From positions 8,804,001 through 8,868,000 of the forward strand of contig OX465598.1 of NCBI GenBank assembly GCA_950022295.1: DNA of 64,000 nucleotides, given 5' to 3'. A program made the position numbers and the translations under genes. Below are positions 61,050 to 64,000 of the stretch, piece after piece; within the stretch, counting starts at the first letter, position 1; each line of letters begins with the position of its first letter. The notes under the pieces were generated by a model. That model had not been told where the DNA came from. It searched no databases and saw nothing but the letters and a program-made list of their open reading frames with translations. This DNA comes from Bromus sterilis. Taxonomy: Eukaryota > Streptophyta > Magnoliopsida > Poales > Poaceae.

Positions 61050-61260
61050 CTCTCTGGGTTTGCTTGATCTTGGTATAAAACATGGTATCTCAGTCTTTCT
61101 ACCTTCATAACTAGATCCGAGCCCATATATACTACCTCCTTTTTGTGATGTCCATGGTGACCATGATGGTGGATGTTGCAAAGATCGCAAAGATCACTGC
61201 AGTTAGCCAATGGAATCAATCTCAAGCCCTCCTCGGTGCGACGTCACTAGTGAGTTTCTT
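61050..61260 (+). mobile_element. LTR retrotransposon leader relic
   Basis: The sequence cttggtataaaacatggtatctcagtctttctacc resembles an LTR end followed by a degraded tRNA-Met primer site (TGGTATCAGAGC in plants) and the start of a copia leader. No pol frame follows. Identification is tentative. Confidence 0.3.
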
Positions 61261-62193
61261 TGCTTCACTATGTTTGTTCAGCTGCCTTCACGGACAAGGG
61301 AGGAGAGATGAATAGGGAGACGATTATTTGAATTTGGTATTGTTGCTAATGGCTGACCAGAGTGGCTTCTTCCCACAACAACATGCCAGTTTGGCATGTG
61401 CTACTATGGTTGCCTTGTCTCCTTCTTAAGTGGCTTCAAACTAGCACATTGTCATTTTTACCTTTTAGCCATCATTTGTGGTGGACAACTATGTCACATA
61501 GTGGATACGAAGATGGCTCCTCCAATAATCTCGAGGGGAAGCTAGCTATATCGAATTATTTATAGAGTCACCCCCACTTCTCACTTATCCTTCGTGGAGG
61601 TGGAAAGGGGGCAGTGAAGATCTGGATCCATGCCTCCAAGATCTGGCATGGCCAGGCGACTTATGATGGCTTAGATGCTTCTTCGACATCTTCTTTCTCT
61701 ACCTCGGCTTTCGCCTCTGGAGCTATGGATGAAACAAGGATATGTTTCCAACAAGCGACAAGGGTAGCTAGGGTGGTTTGTTGTCCACCTTCACTCTCTG
61801 GTTATGGGGCCTATTGCTTGCAAGTTTTTGGTCAGAGATTGTGGAAACTTCATCTCCAGTGAGGTTGCCAATCAATTCAGGTTCTTTTTTTTACTTTCCT
61901 TTTCTTTTGAGGTCTTGAATGTATATTGCAAGGACATGCTTGTATTTCTGTTGTTGTTCGAAGTCCTATGTAATGTTGTAAAACTTTTGTTATGATCAAG
62001 CCATCTTTTTAGTAGGGCCTCGTGGTCCCTTCCTCTTGTTAAAAGAAGTTCCATATTTGCATACACACTGTATTTTTTTACGGGTACATAGACTAAATAC
62101 ACAGTGCACGAATGTATGCACTGATTGAATACTTGGATATATTATGATGGTATTTTCTGAAATGGAGTAAGTACATCTATATATGCATGTGAG
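61261..62193. other. Spacer, transposon-like but unidentified
   Basis: 61600-62010 has the look of a transposon 3' region (short broken frames, then T-rich tail), but no domain or terminus was recognised. Confidence 0.35.
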
Positions 62194-62255
62194 GGCACAA
62201 TAAAATAAAGTTTTGGGTAAAATTGCACAATAAAATAAAGTTTTGGGTAAAATTG
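62194..62255. repeat. 30-bp direct duplication
   Basis: The segment gcacaataaaataaagtttt plus gggtaaaatt occurs twice back to back, about 200 bp downstream of the acyltransferase stop. Confidence 0.9.
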
Positions 62256-62460
62256 GGGCAAAGTCATAGAATGCAATCCATATCCATAAAAAAGGTAATT
62301 CAATCCAAACATATGCATATCGATTTCTTCGACAGCAACCGAGTTTCCTTTGCACATGGGCAAATGGAAAAGAAAACAAAAAAGTTCCATTACACAAAGT
62401 ACATTATCTTGGGAGAAATTAATTAACATTACGCATGCGTAAAACACACTTGATCTGCTA

Positions 62461-63321
62461 CTACTTGGAGACCACACCGTCGTTTCCAGCGAGCATCATG
62501 TACTTGTCGCGACGACGAAGCCCGGTGCATTCAAAACCAAGCGCCTCACCGAGCCGCCGCTGGACCCAACTCGCTACCTCGGCACCAGTCCTCCCCCCAG
62601 CAAGCGTCTGATCCCGTGGTACAGGGCCCAGGAACTCCACCCGGTATGCAGGGGTTGGATTGGCAAAGAATGCTATGGGGTCGATCCACTTGTGTCCGCT
62701 CGTCGTTGTGCCGTACAGCAATGTCACTTGTGCGTCCAGTGCCACCGGCACCAATTCATTCGTCAGCTCGGCGAAAAGTGGGCTGAAGCGCAACAGGTAA
62801 GGCTCACGGCATGTTGTGCCCTCGGGGCACACGGCGAGGTCCCCTTGCTCTAGTAGCCGCGACATGGTTATAGCATCAAGAACACGGTCACGGGTCAGCC
62901 GCACTGTTTTTATCGGCGCCAAAATCTCCGAGAGGCGGCTTAGACTATATGTCACAGTCGGCACGGGCTTCTCTAGCGCTGCGGTGAGCATAACTGGGTC
63001 GACCAACGTTCGGTGTGTGCACACGAACAAGACTCCCCTCGGCTTGGTGACCGCTCCCGTGGAGCGACGCCCAGAGGTGCGGAATCGGACCCCAAAGAAG
63101 GCGCTAGCTGCAAAGCTGGTCTTGTAGGGAAGGACGATGCCGATGGAGATGCGGATGGTGGAGAGGATGAAGCCGAGTGGCAAGAACAGGAAGAATGCGA
63201 GCATGGAAGATGGGGTAGGGATGAAGGCGAGGCGGCCGTCGTGGAAGATGAGCGGCATCGGGTACCTCTCCCGTGGCAGCTGGGCACTATTGATGCTCTC
63301 CATGCTCACGACATAAATTTC
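62461..63321 (-). CDS. Glycerol-3-phosphate acyltransferase (plant GPAT family), last exon
   Basis: Plant GPATs of this family are membrane enzymes that acylate glycerol-3-phosphate for cutin, suberin or symbiotic lipids. The exon starts after a tattacag acceptor at 63322 with EIYVVSMESINSAQLPRERYP and the family block PLIFHDGRLAF. Next come hydrophobic segments (MLAFFLFLPLGFILSTIRI and following), the acyltransferase box CTHRTLVDPV (HX4D), GDLAVCPEGTTCREPYLLRFS and ELVPVAL. It ends at the stop 62461-62463 after 286 residues. The N-terminal phosphatase-like half must be encoded by an exon beyond 64000, so the intron exceeds 680 bp. No disruption was seen in the visible part. Confidence 0.88.
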   Translation of the reverse strand, partial: EIYVVSMESINSAQLPRERYPMPLIFHDGRLAFIPTPSSMLAFFLFLPLGFILSTIRISIGIVLPYKTSFAASAFFGVRFRTSGRRSTGAVTKPRGVLFVCTHRTLVDPVMLTAALEKPVPTVTYSLSRLSEILAPIKTVRLTRDRVLDAITMSRLLEQGDLAVCPEGTTCREPYLLRFSPLFAELTNELVPVALDAQVTLLYGTTTSGHKWIDPIAFFANPTPAYRVEFLGPVPRDQTLAGGRTGAEVASWVQRRLGEALGFECTGLRRRDKYMMLAGNDGVVSK

Positions 63322-64000
63322 CTGTAATATTTGTCAAAAAATAAATCCATGTAGTATTTATAAGTTTTTTAACATCAGATTCATAAGCCAACTATAATGA
63401 CATGGGAGGAGTAACTTCAGAAAGCGCAAAATCACATTGAAGCGGTCCCTAAAAAGATAAATTGTAAGCTTTCACTAATAAAATTGTGATTTTCTCAACA
63501 TCTGTTTTCTCAAATGCATATATAAGATGCAACTTTTTTTGAAGGGTCAGACCCCACAAAAAAAACTTTGATGAACCTGAAATTTGTAAGCCTTGGCCCG
63601 TATGATAACCATGCAGCAACTTAGGCCACCTTTGTTTGGGCTTCAGCTACGGATTGTCAGATTCTAGGCATTAGAAAATCAGAATCCAAAACAAACATTC
63701 AGATTTTATACTAGCTTCCTGGAATCGCTCAGGAAAATCACCTAGCATTTACACGTAGAGCCGGAAGCTGTGAAAACGGTGATTTGTGGATTCCCGAGCT
63801 GCCACTTACCTCAACTGTAGTATGCCCATGCTCCCTCCCCTTTATTACGATAAAACTGCCATTCCACCTCACTGAAGGAAACCAGCCTCTCTCTCCCTCT
63901 CTCCGTTTACGTTTCCTCCCTGTGCCCTGTTGGTGGTCATGGCGAACTAGGTTTCAGCCCCTTCACTTGCGCCGCCGCCGACACCGCCATTGGGGGTGGA
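63322..64000 (-). other. Intron of the acyltransferase gene (partial)
   Basis: Non-coding. 63620-63800 has MITE-like content (ttgtttgggcttcagc, aatccaaaacaaac), and 63880-64000 is C/T- and GC-rich. I see no exon matching the GPAT N-terminus. Confidence 0.5.

Overview
The window looks like nuclear DNA of a grass, most probably a Pooideae/Triticeae species (wheat, barley, rye or a relative). The evidence is a few spliced plant genes with GT/AG introns, separated by layered transposons of grass type: CACTA elements with 'tgccgagt/actcggca' and 'gccgtcggcata' subterminal repeats, PIF/Harbinger elements with TAA target duplications, LTR elements ending in TGATACGTCC, and a 5'-truncated LINE. The species assignment is inference.

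Host genes:
1. A type-B response regulator (RR-A, minus strand, 18616 to 4130). Its fifth exon is split by an 11,324-bp CACTA element with a perfect TTT target duplication. The exons still sum to an open frame if the insertion is ignored.
2. A paralogue of the same gene (RR-B, plus strand, 36121 to 39960), uninterrupted, predicted 460 aa. Its phospho-accepting aspartate is glutamate.
3. A complete S28 prolyl carboxypeptidase-like gene (minus, 46048 to 42282, ten exons, 539 aa).
4. An F-box/FBD gene (minus, 59976 to 57953) with a frame problem at its last junction.
5. The last exon of a glycerol-3-phosphate acyltransferase (minus, 63321 to 62461), whose first exon lies beyond the window.

Layout: 1-1603, non-autonomous LTR retrotransposon; 2059-2263, 28-bp minisatellite; 3775-4045, copia reverse-transcriptase relic; 4130-18616, RR-A with CACTA-1 (5115-16438), which carries a 355-bp satellite, a long hairpin, a TNP2 gene lacking its catalytic core and an intact eight-exon second gene; 19825-26010, array of about 740-bp repeats interrupted by a 1.9-kb PIF-like element; 26011-29419, decayed sequence; 29420-30834, small CACTA-2 with a 5S rRNA-derived segment; 33385-35422, PIF/Harbinger element with a twice-frameshifted transposase; 36121-39960, RR-B; 40821-41524, probable solo LTR; 42282-46048, carboxypeptidase; 46793-47700, LINE; 49492-56115, CACTA-3 with a 660-bp satellite and another core-deleted TNP2; then the F-box and acyltransferase genes.

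RR-A and RR-B are a head-to-head duplicated pair that share exon structure, intron sequence and flanks. One copy has lost its C-terminus to a transposon and the other has lost the normal phosphoacceptor. This diverging cytokinin-type response-regulator pair is the most interesting biology in the window.
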